DNA of 64,000 nucleotides from the NCBI GenBank assembly GCA_965220365.1, contig OZ244823.1, positions 1,736,001 through 1,800,000 on the forward strand. Reading direction: 5' to 3'. Shown one piece after another: positions 34,536 to 43,135 of the stretch (within the stretch, counting starts at the first letter, position 1; each line of letters starts with the position of its first letter). A model generated the notes under the pieces. That model was not told where the DNA came from and searched no databases. It saw nothing but the letters and a program-made list of their open reading frames with translations. This stretch comes from Bin80 sp965220365 (lineage in GTDB: Bacteria > Bacteroidota > Rhodothermia > Rhodothermales > Bin80). Made by a program: the position numbers and the translations under genes.

Positions 34536-36299
34536 ATGGATTGGCAGGCCTGGCTAACGATTGCCACAATTATTGGGATTGCCATTGCCCTAGTCAAGGA
34601 CCTTGCCAGACCGGACGTAATTTTTTTGGGTGCACTGGGGGGGCTATTGGTGGCGGGGGTCATCACCCCCATCGAGGCTTTTGCCGGGTTTTCGAATGGG
34701 GCGGTGATTGCACTTGCATCTCTGTTTGTGGTTGCTGCGGGAATTGAGGAGAGTGGACTTCTGCGCCGGATCGAATGGCGGCTCTTACGCAGGGTACATT
34801 ATTTACCCACGGCGCTTCTTCGCATGATGGTGCCCACGGCATTCGTATCTGCATTCATGAATAATACCCCCGTTGTGGCAATGTGGATGCAGCCTGTGCA
34901 ACGCTGGGCATACCGGTCCAAGATTTCTCCATCGAAAATGTTAATCCCGCTATCCTATGCATCGATTGCTGGGGGGATGGTTACTTTAATAGGGTCCTCC
35001 ACGAATGTCGTGGTTGCAGGTTTGGTGGAGGGGTATGATCTTCCTCCACTGGGGCTTTTTGATTTTTCTCTGATTGGGTTACCGGCAGCAATTATCGTAT
35101 TAATATTTCTGGCCTTTGTTGGCGTGCGGCTTTTACCAGATCGGGCCAGTGAGCCTGTGTTTACGCGTTCGCGCCTTCAGCAATGTCTGTTTGAAATTCG
35201 TATTTCCGAGGGCTCTCCCTTCGCGGGGAAGACATTAGACCAGGCGAAACTGGACACCGATAATGAATCCACCATTGTTCAGGTGCGGCGGGGGAAGCAC
35301 ATTATGCCTGTTGATCGGCAATTCATTTTGGGACAAAGGGATGTGCTATGCTTTAGCGGAGACGTTTCCATATTTGAGAACCTTCTGCTCAGACCTGGTT
35401 TAGAGCCTGGTGTAGCGATTGCCAAGGAGAGGACAAAGAACCTACTTCCAATGTATGAAGCGGTGATCAGTGAGACCTCCAGTCTGGTTGGAAAATCGCT
35501 CAAGGATGTAGATTTTTTGTCTACCTATGGTGGGATTGTTCTAGCTGTACAGCAGAGGGCAGGGGGGCTAGAGGGAGCAATGACGGATATTACCCTGAAG
35601 GCCGGAGACCTGATTCTAGTTGGTGCGGTGGCAGGTTTTGAAGATCGCTGGAATGCGAGCCACACAGAGTTCTATTATGTGTTGCCTCGCGGAGCATCTC
35701 ATGGGAGACCACCCAAGAGACGACTGGTACTGTCATTGGGGATTCTGGTCACGATGATTGTTATGATTTCGTTGAGGCTGGCTCCGCTACCTACAGTTGC
35801 ATTTGGGGGAGCGCTGGCCATGGTCCTGACACGCTGTATCGGGATTACAACTGCTCGAAATGCGCTGGACCTGCAGGTATTGCTGCTTATTGCGGCAGCT
35901 TTGGGGCTTGGTGTCGCAGCCGAGAAGACTGGTCTTGCAGAGGGGCTTGCTCAGGTCCTGACAAGTATGGCCACCGTGAATCCAATTTTGGCGCTGATAG
36001 GGCTATATGCCTGCACCAATATTTTGACAGAATTAATAGCAAACAAAGCGGCAGCGGTGTTGATGCTACCGGTTGCCCTTGGAATGGCAACCACTCTGGA
36101 TGCGGACCCCAAAGCTTTTATACTGGCCGTTGCCGTCGCCGCCGCCGCCAGCTTTATGACTCCGGTGGGGTATCAAACGAACTTGATGGTTATGGCAGCC
36201 GGGAATTACAAGGTTCGTGATTATATACGAGTTGGTCTACCAATCAGTTTATTGATCATGATCACAGCAGTGACAATTATATCTGTGAAGTGGTTCTGA
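34536..36299 (+). CDS. SLC13/DASS-family permease with two RCK-C domains (probable sulfate importer)
   Basis: Inner-membrane carrier of 587 residues. N-terminal hydrophobic half (about 1-200) with the DASS hairpin motif SAFMNNTPVVAMWMQP; a cytosolic middle with two TrkA-C/RCK-C modules (about 207-290, with GKTLDQAKLD, and about 300-385, with GKSLKDVDFL); a C-terminal hydrophobic half with the mirrored TNILTELIANKAAAVLMLP motif. This layout is common in sodium-coupled sulfate carriers of marine bacteria. The neighbour 135 bases downstream is the fused ATP sulfurylase/APS kinase gene, so sulfate is the most likely substrate. It could instead carry other divalent anions. Confidence 0.86.
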   Translation: MDWQAWLTIATIIGIAIALVKDLARPDVIFLGALGGLLVAGVITPIEAFAGFSNGAVIALASLFVVAAGIEESGLLRRIEWRLLRRVHYLPTALLRMMVPTAFVSAFMNNTPVVAMWMQPVQRWAYRSKISPSKMLIPLSYASIAGGMVTLIGSSTNVVVAGLVEGYDLPPLGLFDFSLIGLPAAIIVLIFLAFVGVRLLPDRASEPVFTRSRLQQCLFEIRISEGSPFAGKTLDQAKLDTDNESTIVQVRRGKHIMPVDRQFILGQRDVLCFSGDVSIFENLLLRPGLEPGVAIAKERTKNLLPMYEAVISETSSLVGKSLKDVDFLSTYGGIVLAVQQRAGGLEGAMTDITLKAGDLILVGAVAGFEDRWNASHTEFYYVLPRGASHGRPPKRRLVLSLGILVTMIVMISLRLAPLPTVAFGGALAMVLTRCIGITTARNALDLQVLLLIAAALGLGVAAEKTGLAEGLAQVLTSMATVNPILALIGLYACTNILTELIANKAAAVLMLPVALGMATTLDADPKAFILAVAVAAAASFMTPVGYQTNLMVMAAGNYKVRDYIRVGLPISLLIMITAVTIISVKWF

Positions 36300-36434
36300 G
36301 TGGGGAGTCATAATCCAGGCAGTCTGATCAAACAGAACAAATTTCTCTGTCAGTAGTGAACCGGTTCGCTTCTAACTGAGCAGCGGAGTGCCCCCTCCAT
36401 CTTTACCGATTGGATACAAAATTGATTTACGCCG

Positions 36435-38147
36435 ATGCTGACGTTAATTGATCCTCATGGAGGTTCAATTTTGGAACTGGTTGTTGAGAATGAGCGTGCG
36501 GATGTTCTTAAAAATGAATCCGTAAATATTCCATCAATCACCCTGACCGGGAGGCAGTTATGCGATCTTGAATTATTGCTCTGTGGGGGTTTTTCTCCGC
36601 TGAGAGGCTTTCTGGATCAGCGTGATTATGATAGTGTATTGGAGAGTATGCGCCTTTCGTGCGGTACGCTTTGGCCAATGCCCATTACCCTTGATATTAC
36701 GGAAACGGATGTACAGCGGATCAGGGGGCACGATCACGTTGCACTGCGTGATATTACCGGGGTGCTTTTGGCAATCCTTCATGTTGAAGATTTATGGAAG
36801 CCGGATAAGGAGGCAGAGGCAAAAAAAGTATTCGGAACCACCAGCCCCGAGCACCCCGCGGTAGCATACCTGATGGATCAGGCGGGCTCCTATTATCTGG
36901 GTGGTGATTTGGAGGGAATCCGAATGCCACCGCATTATGACTTTCTTGATCTTCGTCATACACCCAGACAGCTACGCAATTTTTTTCAATCCCGTGGACG
37001 TTCCCGGATTGTGGGGTTTCAGACACGGAACCCCATGCACAGAGCTCATAAGGAGCTCACCGACAGGGCTGCCAGGGACATAGATGCACAGCTGTTGATT
37101 CACCCGGTAGTGGGAATGACAAAACCCGGTGACATAGATCATTACACGCGTGTAAGAAGCTACAGGAGGTTACTGGATTATTATCCGAAGGGGGAAGCAT
37201 CACTGAGTCTATTGCCATTGGCAATGAGGATGGGTGGACCACGAGAGGCACTCTGGCATGCAATTATTCGCAAGAATTATGGTTGCACGCATCTCATTAT
37301 CGGCCGGGATCATGCCGGTCCCGGCAAGATGGAAAGTGGAACTCCTTTTTATGGACCTTACGATGCGCAGGAACTGGTGAAAGCCCATACGGAAGAATTG
37401 GGAATGGAGGTCGTACCGTTCCGTTTGATGGTTTATGTACCGGTGTCAGATTCATACAAGCCGATTGATGAAGTAGCGGAGAATGAGGCAACTTTGGATA
37501 TTTCTGGAACAGAGCTGCGCGGCATGCTCGCCAGGGGTGAAGAGATTCCCGAGTGGTTTTCCTATCCGGGTGTCATTGAGGAATTACAAAAAACATATCC
37601 CCCTCGGGGGCAGCAGGGGTTTGCAGTATTTTTGACCGGATTGTCCGGGTCGGGGAAGTCTACAATCGCAAATGCGCTGCAGGCACGACTCCTGGAGACC
37701 CTCTCTTGTCCGGTCACCTTGTTAGATGGGGATGTCGTTCGTACTTATCTTAGTAAGGGACTTGGTTTTTCCAAAGGAGATCGGTCTACAAATGTACAGC
37801 GTATCGGTTATGTTGCTTCTGAAATCGTCAGACACAGGGGAGTTGTTATCTGTGCTCCGATCGCTCCCTATGAAGAAGACAGAGCAATTAATCGCAGGCG
37901 AATTGAACGCGAGGGAGGGTACATTGAAGTGTTTGTTGATGCACCGATAGAGGTCTGTGAGCGTAGGGATATCAAGGGACTTTATGCAAAGGCGCGTGCC
38001 GGAATGATCAAAGGATTTACTGGAATTGATGATCCGTATGAGATACCTGAAACCCCTGAAGTGGTTTGTAAAACCGACAAGGAAACGGTTGAGGAAAGTA
38101 CGGATCTCGTTGTGGAGAAGCTGAGAAAATTGAATTTTTTGGTTTAG
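36435..38147 (+). CDS. Bifunctional sulfate adenylyltransferase/adenylylsulfate kinase
   Basis: Converts sulfate and ATP to APS and then to PAPS, the donor for sulfotransferases and a substrate of sulfate reduction. Residues 1-385 form ATP sulfurylase, with QTRNPMHRAHKEL (about 196-208), HPVVGMTKPGD and GRDHAGPGK; residues 400-570 form APS kinase, with P-loop FLTGLSGSGKST (about 402), LLDGDVVRTYLSKGLGFS, DRSTNVQRIGYVA and the lid-like GLYAKARAGMIKGFTGIDDPYE. All catalytic segments look intact. The N-terminal PUA-like part is slightly short. Adjacent sulfate permease and two sugar-nucleotide dehydrogenases suggest sulfated polysaccharide, but no sulfotransferase and no PAPS reductase is in the window. 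Confidence 0.95.
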   Translation: MLTLIDPHGGSILELVVENERADVLKNESVNIPSITLTGRQLCDLELLLCGGFSPLRGFLDQRDYDSVLESMRLSCGTLWPMPITLDITETDVQRIRGHDHVALRDITGVLLAILHVEDLWKPDKEAEAKKVFGTTSPEHPAVAYLMDQAGSYYLGGDLEGIRMPPHYDFLDLRHTPRQLRNFFQSRGRSRIVGFQTRNPMHRAHKELTDRAARDIDAQLLIHPVVGMTKPGDIDHYTRVRSYRRLLDYYPKGEASLSLLPLAMRMGGPREALWHAIIRKNYGCTHLIIGRDHAGPGKMESGTPFYGPYDAQELVKAHTEELGMEVVPFRLMVYVPVSDSYKPIDEVAENEATLDISGTELRGMLARGEEIPEWFSYPGVIEELQKTYPPRGQQGFAVFLTGLSGSGKSTIANALQARLLETLSCPVTLLDGDVVRTYLSKGLGFSKGDRSTNVQRIGYVASEIVRHRGVVICAPIAPYEEDRAINRRRIEREGGYIEVFVDAPIEVCERRDIKGLYAKARAGMIKGFTGIDDPYEIPETPEVVCKTDKETVEESTDLVVEKLRKLNFLV

Positions 38148-38153
38148 AGAGAT

Positions 38154-39491
38154 ATGAGTAAAACAGTGCGGCAATCCATAGAAGAAAGGATCGCGTCACG
38201 TGATCTTCGTGTCGCTGTATTGGGGTTGGGATATGTGGGGTTACCGTTGGCGGCTGCTTTTGCAGAGGCGGGATTCAGCGTCATTGGGATTGATGTCGAT
38301 GAGAAGAAGGTACGTCTGGTTAATCGTGGTGCCTCGTACATAGAGGATATCCCCAACGACCGTTTGGAACCACTAGTGGCAAGTGGCTCGTTGAGTGCCA
38401 CCAGCAACCTCAATATTCTCGATACATGTGATTCGGTGAGTATTTGTGTTCCCACACCACTTCGCAAAACGGGAGCACCGGATGTTTCATATATTTTGAG
38501 CGCTACGGATGCGATTGCAAAGCATCTTCATCCAGGGATGATCATCGTGTTGGAGAGTACGACGTATCCGGGTACGACCACAGAGGTAATCTTGCCCCGC
38601 TTCCATCAGGAAGCCATGAATCTGGAAGTTGGAAAGGACTTTTTCCTATGCTTTTCTCCAGAGCGTGTGGATCCGGGGCGTAAAGACTGGACCAGCAAAA
38701 ATACGCCGAAGGTCATGGGAGGCGTGACATCTTCATGCCTTCAGGTAGGCCAAGCACTCTATGAGTCCGCGATTGAGTCGGTTGTCCCCGTATCAAGTAC
38801 CGAAGCAGCTGAACTCACCAAGCTGGTAGAAAATACGTTTCGGGCCGTGAACATCGGTTTGGCGAACGAAGTACTTTTGATCTGTGACAAACTTGGGTTA
38901 AATGCCTGGGAAGTGATTGAAGCTGCGGCAACCAAACCGTTCGGTTTCATGAAATTTCTGCCCGGCCCCGGCTTGGGTGGACACTGCATCCCGATTGATC
39001 CGCAGTATCTGTCCTGGAAACTGCGCACACTCGGCTATACTGCCCGGTTCATTGAGTTGGCAACCGAAATCAACACCGCGATGCCGAAGTATTGGGTACA
39101 TTGCATACAGGATATCCTGAATGAGGACGGGAAGCCGCTTCGCGGAAGCAATGTTCTGGTCATTGGTGTTGCGTACAAAAAAAATGTGGGGGATTTACGG
39201 GAATCTCCGGCATTGGATATCCTGAAATTGCTCAGGGATAAGGGAGCAGAAATCAGTTACCACGACCCTCTTGTATCCGCGTTTACCTTGGATGAACTCG
39301 AAATGGTCTCCGTTACGGACCTGGATCGTGCTTTGGAGTTAGCCGATTGTGTGTTGATTGCCACGGATCATGCCAGTTACGATTGGGCAGATTTGTATGC
39401 ACGGGCCCGATTGGTCGTAGATACGCGTGCTACATTGCATCGGGAGCAGGATGAAATTCTGCAATATTCGCAGGAGCAGGTGAAGCTATAG
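38154..39491 (+). CDS. UDP-N-acetyl-D-glucosamine/mannosamine 6-dehydrogenase (WbpA/WecC-like)
   Basis: Nucleotide-sugar dehydrogenase of 445 residues, making a UDP-N-acetylhexosaminuronic acid for surface polysaccharide. Rossmann motif VAVLGLGYVGLPLAAAFAEAG (about 21-41), ESTTYPGTT, FSPERVDPGRKDW, the catalytic-cysteine motif GLGGHCIPIDP (Cys near residue 278) and VLVIGVAYKKNVGDLRESPA are all visible. PERVDPGRKDW and GHCIPIDP place it in the WbpA/TviB group rather than the UDP-glucose dehydrogenase group. It starts six bases after the sulfate-activation gene, so they probably share a transcript. Exact substrate (GlcNAc or ManNAc form) is not certain. Confidence 0.9.
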   Translation: MSKTVRQSIEERIASRDLRVAVLGLGYVGLPLAAAFAEAGFSVIGIDVDEKKVRLVNRGASYIEDIPNDRLEPLVASGSLSATSNLNILDTCDSVSICVPTPLRKTGAPDVSYILSATDAIAKHLHPGMIIVLESTTYPGTTTEVILPRFHQEAMNLEVGKDFFLCFSPERVDPGRKDWTSKNTPKVMGGVTSSCLQVGQALYESAIESVVPVSSTEAAELTKLVENTFRAVNIGLANEVLLICDKLGLNAWEVIEAAATKPFGFMKFLPGPGLGGHCIPIDPQYLSWKLRTLGYTARFIELATEINTAMPKYWVHCIQDILNEDGKPLRGSNVLVIGVAYKKNVGDLRESPALDILKLLRDKGAEISYHDPLVSAFTLDELEMVSVTDLDRALELADCVLIATDHASYDWADLYARARLVVDTRATLHREQDEILQYSQEQVKL

Positions 39492-39622
39492 TGGTTGTTA
39501 TTGTGGTCCCTTATGCCATGCGCACGAGGGAGCAGTTCTGTGGGCGGGGTACTGCACAGGAGGTGCGAAAAAATAAGGTCAAAAGTAAAGGTTGCATTCA
39601 TCGTAATGGGGCCGACGTGTGT

Positions 39623-41770
39623 CTGAACTTCCCCCCTTTCTGGTTTCCCCAATATACGATATTCCCCATGAATTTAGGATATTTTGGGGATAGATTGCCC
39701 CTCCTCAGCGGGGGGGATCTGGGGGCTTTTCCTCAATTCTGTGAACCAAAGGGCTACACCGGCTTGATGCCTAGAAGTTTGAGTGCCCGCTGTTGGGTAG
39801 GACTAATTTTCTCCACCATGATCACTTCCGGGGATTTATCTACGGAGATTTTTGGTACAACAACCAGACGGCAAAGCCCCGCGAGTTCGTCCATCACCTC
39901 GGCAAAGCTCATGACTTTTTCTCCTTCATGATTTCGTTTGGTTCGGGCTTTCTTTTTCGTCCGGGGAGAGGGTTTGGCCGGTTCCACGGCATTCTTGCGC
40001 TGTGCAGCTTTCCCCGCTGGATCATCCTCAGTAAACAACATGGGGGCTAACTTCCGGCGCAGATGATACTCCACATAGTAGGCCAGCATGCATAAAAACA
40101 CATGGGCGATCACCCGGTTTTTCTTGCGATGGTGAATTGGACGTACGCGCAACGAGATTGTTTTCATCGTGCGAAAGGCCTGCTCCACCGTGGACAGACG
40201 CTTATAATTCGCCACCAATTCGGTCGCCTCCGGCTTCTGTTTCAAACTGGAGCGGATCGCATACAAGCCGTCAAGCCGTTCTGCCTTCGCAATGGCCGCC
40301 GCATTGCGCTCATAGGCAAAGTGTTCCTGCTCAATCTCCAGCGTGAAGAACTTCTGGACCTTGTATTTTCCAATGACCCGCCCGACGCGTACGCCAATTT
40401 TGCCTTTGCACGTTAACCGGCGCTGCGCACGCTTGGTGGCTGCAACAATTTCATCCAGGGCTTGCTCGGTCTTGATCAGGAGTTCTTCCCGCTGTCGCTT
40501 GCTCTTCTGGGCCTGCAAGGGGTTTCTGCATAACACAATCCGATCCTCTGGATACAGATCACTGTGTAGTTCCATCACATCCTGTTCATCAAACAGGCTC
40601 ATCTGCACCTGTTTCTGTTCCACCACCGCACGAATCTCATTCTTTTTCATGGCGGTGATCCAGTCGAGTCCCACGGGGATCAACTCTTCCTGAATCTGCT
40701 TTTGCTGCAGGATTCCCCGATCCCCTACCAACACCACTTGCTGGAGCCCAAAGGTCTGCTGAAGCTTCTTCACCTGCGCACCAAGCGTCTCTACATCTGC
40801 GGTATTGCCGCGGAAAACTTCGACCGACACCGGGCAGCCCTCTGGATCGGTCATCAGACCGATAACGATCTGCTGCTTGCCCCGCTTCTTGTCCCGGTTG
40901 TAGCCATAGGCGGCAAATTCATTCTGCTGGCCTTCCACATAGCTGCTGGTGACATCATAGAGCACCATACCACCTTCCTTGAGGTATCGTTTGGCGAGGC
41001 GCTGCTCAATACGTGTTTTGTGTTGGAGCAGTTGATCCATCGCAGCATACAGATCCTCCTCGTCCACACATTTGAGTCCAAGCTCTTCATTGAGCGTGGA
41101 GGCGGCGGTGCGCACATCCAACATAGAGCTGGTGGCCAGTTTGCTGGCCGGCTTGATTACCCGTGCGGCGATCATGCCGAGCACCAGTCGTCGGAAGCGG
41201 GAATTCTTCGGCGCAATGAGTTCAGGCAGATCCAGTTGATTCATGATGCCCAGGACCGCGGCAACGTGTCCGTGCGGGGTATTGCTTTGAATGGTGAAGG
41301 CGTCTTCAACGGATTTGACAGCGGTGCCTCCCTTCAAGAGAACCCGAAGCCCCTCAATGACGTCCATGGGGAGTTTGGAGATATTGGCGAGGGTGGTTTT
41401 GACGATTTTCCCCTGGACGCGTTTGGATTCTCGAATGAGCCAGGTGGGGTTGGAATTTCGGTTGGGGATTTTGGCTACATACATGGGTACATGTGTGGAA
41501 TCAGTTTCTGGGATAATATACGCATTTATTGGTAATTATACCAAAAATCTGTTCCAATTTATCGAAAAAACATTCCCAAATACATGGGTACATAAAAATC
41601 AATGCTAAATCCCCCGAAATACCTGTTTTGGGAGAAGAAATCAAGGAAAAAACGTGAAATACCCCGAATATCAAGGGGCCACAGTACAAATTATGGACCC
41701 TTGAGTACGCAATGGAGTGCCTTAATCCTTAATCCAACCAATGGGGAGGGAAATTAGGGGGGAAGTTCAG
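39623..41770 (-). mobile_element. Complete IS1634-family insertion sequence with 6-bp target duplication
   Basis: 2148-bp element. The left end CTGAACTTCCCCCCT (39623-39637) is repeated inverted at the right end (41756-41770), 15 bp perfect and looser further in. GTGTGT flanks it on both sides (39617-39622 and 41771-41776), a direct 6-bp duplication in the range made by IS1634 transposases. It carries one transposase gene on the minus strand. Clean ends and an intact gene suggest recent insertion. Left-end fragments of a related element lie at 42005 and 42943 in the same orientation. Confidence 0.9.
39754..41484 (-). CDS. IS1634-family transposase
   Basis: DDE transposase of 576 residues that moves the surrounding element. 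The catalytic segments are MVLYDVTSSYVEG (first Asp near 197), VVLVGDRGILQ (second Asp near 260) and YKRLSTVEQAFRTMK (Glu near 465), with the insertion of a beta-rich stretch between the second Asp and the Glu that is typical of the family. The C-terminal region has a lysine-rich linker (PSPRTKKKARTKRNH) and ends in TQQRALKLLGIKPV, whose DNA is also recognisable in the solo fragment at 42005. The frame is intact and of family length. Confidence 0.92.
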   Translation of the reverse strand: MYVAKIPNRNSNPTWLIRESKRVQGKIVKTTLANISKLPMDVIEGLRVLLKGGTAVKSVEDAFTIQSNTPHGHVAAVLGIMNQLDLPELIAPKNSRFRRLVLGMIAARVIKPASKLATSSMLDVRTAASTLNEELGLKCVDEEDLYAAMDQLLQHKTRIEQRLAKRYLKEGGMVLYDVTSSYVEGQQNEFAAYGYNRDKKRGKQQIVIGLMTDPEGCPVSVEVFRGNTADVETLGAQVKKLQQTFGLQQVVLVGDRGILQQKQIQEELIPVGLDWITAMKKNEIRAVVEQKQVQMSLFDEQDVMELHSDLYPEDRIVLCRNPLQAQKSKRQREELLIKTEQALDEIVAATKRAQRRLTCKGKIGVRVGRVIGKYKVQKFFTLEIEQEHFAYERNAAAIAKAERLDGLYAIRSSLKQKPEATELVANYKRLSTVEQAFRTMKTISLRVRPIHHRKKNRVIAHVFLCMLAYYVEYHLRRKLAPMLFTEDDPAGKAAQRKNAVEPAKPSPRTKKKARTKRNHEGEKVMSFAEVMDELAGLCRLVVVPKISVDKSPEVIMVEKISPTQQRALKLLGIKPV

Positions 41771-41833
41771 GTGTGTAGATAGAGCATCAGGACTGGAATC
41801 TTTTAACCTCCAATCAACTGCAAGGTGACTACG

Positions 41834-41965
41834 ATGAAAAAGCGCAATTATTGGCGTGTCTTCGGGATTGCGGGACTCATGACCGCAGCAATCAGTGTAG
41901 CTGTCTGGGCACGCAGGGATCGGGAGCAACGGGAGCATCAGGTGCATCATTCCCTAAGAGGATAG
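41834..41965 (+). CDS. Small single-helix membrane protein (43 residues)
   Basis: Begins MKKRNYWRVFGIAGLMTAAI and ends in a charged tail rich in Arg, Glu and His (RRDREQREHQVHHS). Basic start, one hydrophobic segment (about residues 8-25) and a charged cytosolic tail make a plausible type of small membrane protein. AAGGTG lies ten bases before the ATG as a weak ribosome-binding site. It lies between the IS1634 element and a solo IS end. No family recognised; it could be a chance frame. Confidence 0.45.
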   Translation: MKKRNYWRVFGIAGLMTAAISVAVWARRDREQREHQVHHSLRG

Positions 41966-42004
41966 TTGTCTGATTTGTCCAGACTGGAAGGCTGTGGTAC
42001 CTGT

Positions 42005-42172
42005 CTGAATCCCCCCTTTGGAGCTTCTCTAATCTACGATGTGTCCCAATAATTTGGGACGTTTGGGGATAAATTGACGGCTCTCAGCAGGGGGCATTTG
42101 GGGGTTTTGCTTCGGTTTTGTAACCCGAATGCCTTCTAAGGCTTGAAGCCCAGAAGTTTGAGCACCCGCCGT
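42005..42172 (+). repeat. Solo left end of an IS1634-type element, copy b
   Basis: Starts CTGAATCCCCCC and runs parallel to the left end of the complete element at 39623, including a stretch matching the last codons of its transposase gene (about 42127-42172, GAAGTTTGAGCACCCGCC). It breaks off there. It is closer to copy c at 42943 than to the complete element (shared CCCAATAATTTGGGA and GGGGGCATTTGGGGG), so it derives from a relative. Confidence 0.75.
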
Positions 42173-42278
42173 TGTGATTGTAGTATCAAGAACAGGATGT
42201 TTGGAACGAGATCACGATAACAGTGGAATAGATCTCATACCGTACCTGCCATCGGCGCCCAAGAGTAGCCGAAAACAA

Positions 42279-42920
42279 TCACCCCTCGTCAACCGCCTCG
42301 CCAGTATAGAATGCGGTCGTGCGCTTGGTAGCTGCTCGGGCAGTTTCCATGTCCGTGCCACCGTCAATGGACGCCTCCCCCCATGCCTCGCTGCTACCCG
42401 TTATAAGTGCCTTGCCGTAGGGCGTGGTGTGGAATGTGGCTTCGTCTAGCTTGGGCTCCTCGGGCTGGTCAATATGGAGTGCGAGCCCCAGGAAGCTCAT
42501 CTCCCAGCCCACGCCCGTGGCACCTGCGCCGTACTCATTCCACTGCTCGGAAAGGTGGGCAGTGTGCACTAGGGTAAGACGAGTGCAGTCAGCCTCGTCA
42601 TCTGATACCCGCGCCTCCACCCAACTGACATGAGGACCAAACTCCCATGTGGCTGCCAGATATGACAACCGCTCGCAAGCAGTGATCCTGCCCCCTGCGT
42701 TGCCCTCAAACTGAAACTGGCCGCCAAGTTCTAGTTCACCGCTAACTGGAAGAAACCAGCGCGGAATACGATCGCCGTTCGTCAAGGCATCCCACAGGTC
42801 GTCAACCGTCGTCATGTAACTACGGGAGAGTATAACTGCGCTAGCTGCCTTCCCGTTGTAATCAAGATACGCGACGGAGCGTTCCACGGCGCCAAGGTGG
42901 GATGCGAAATCAAAGTCCAT
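42279..42920 (-). CDS. SRPBCC (AHSA1/START-fold) protein
   Basis: 213-residue cytoplasmic protein of the Activator-of-Hsp90-ATPase-homologue/SRPBCC type, a hydrophobic-ligand-binding fold with varied roles. Seen features: SRSYMTTVDDLWDALTNGDRIPRWFLPVSGELELGGQFQFEGNAGGRI (about 30-80), TWEFGPHVSWVEARV, and TRLTLVHTAHL; these follow the helix-grip strand order. Function cannot be assigned further; many relatives are stress or polyketide-ligand binders, or partners of ArsR-type regulators. The gene is alone and lies between two solo IS ends (42005 and 42943) in the same orientation, so it may have arrived with mobile DNA. Confidence 0.82.
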   Translation of the reverse strand: MDFDFASHLGAVERSVAYLDYNGKAASAVILSRSYMTTVDDLWDALTNGDRIPRWFLPVSGELELGGQFQFEGNAGGRITACERLSYLAATWEFGPHVSWVEARVSDDEADCTRLTLVHTAHLSEQWNEYGAGATGVGWEMSFLGLALHIDQPEEPKLDEATFHTTPYGKALITGSSEAWGEASIDGGTDMETARAATKRTTAFYTGEAVDEG

Positions 42921-42942
42921 GGCTCCTCTTGGAGATTATATT

Positions 42943-43051
42943 TGAACTTCCCCTCTTTGGGGTTTCTATAGTCTACGATATTTCCCAATAATTTGGGATA
43001 AATTGACGGCTCCCAACAGGGGGCATTTGGGGGTTTTGCTTCGGTTTTGTA
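42943..43051 (+). repeat. Solo left end of an IS1634-type element, copy c
   Basis: TTGAACTTCCCCTCTTTGG begins the copy, which follows copy b almost base for base (CTACGAT, CCCAATAATTTGGGA, AAATTGACGGCTC, CAGGGGGCATTTGGGGG, TTTTGCTTCGGTTTTGTA) and ends before the transposase-coding part. It has one deletion relative to copy b after the palindrome. Confidence 0.75.
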
Positions 43052-43135
43052 GGCAGGGGTGAGTTGAGGATGCAGTCAGAAGTGGATACAGGGTGGTAGG
43101 TAAGTACCGCGGATTTAGATCTCCAGAATGCACGT

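Noticed and set aside
40702..41535. Plus-strand open frame of about 277 codons opposite the IS1634 transposase
   Set aside because: Antisense shadow of a well-supported transposase; no domain-like features.
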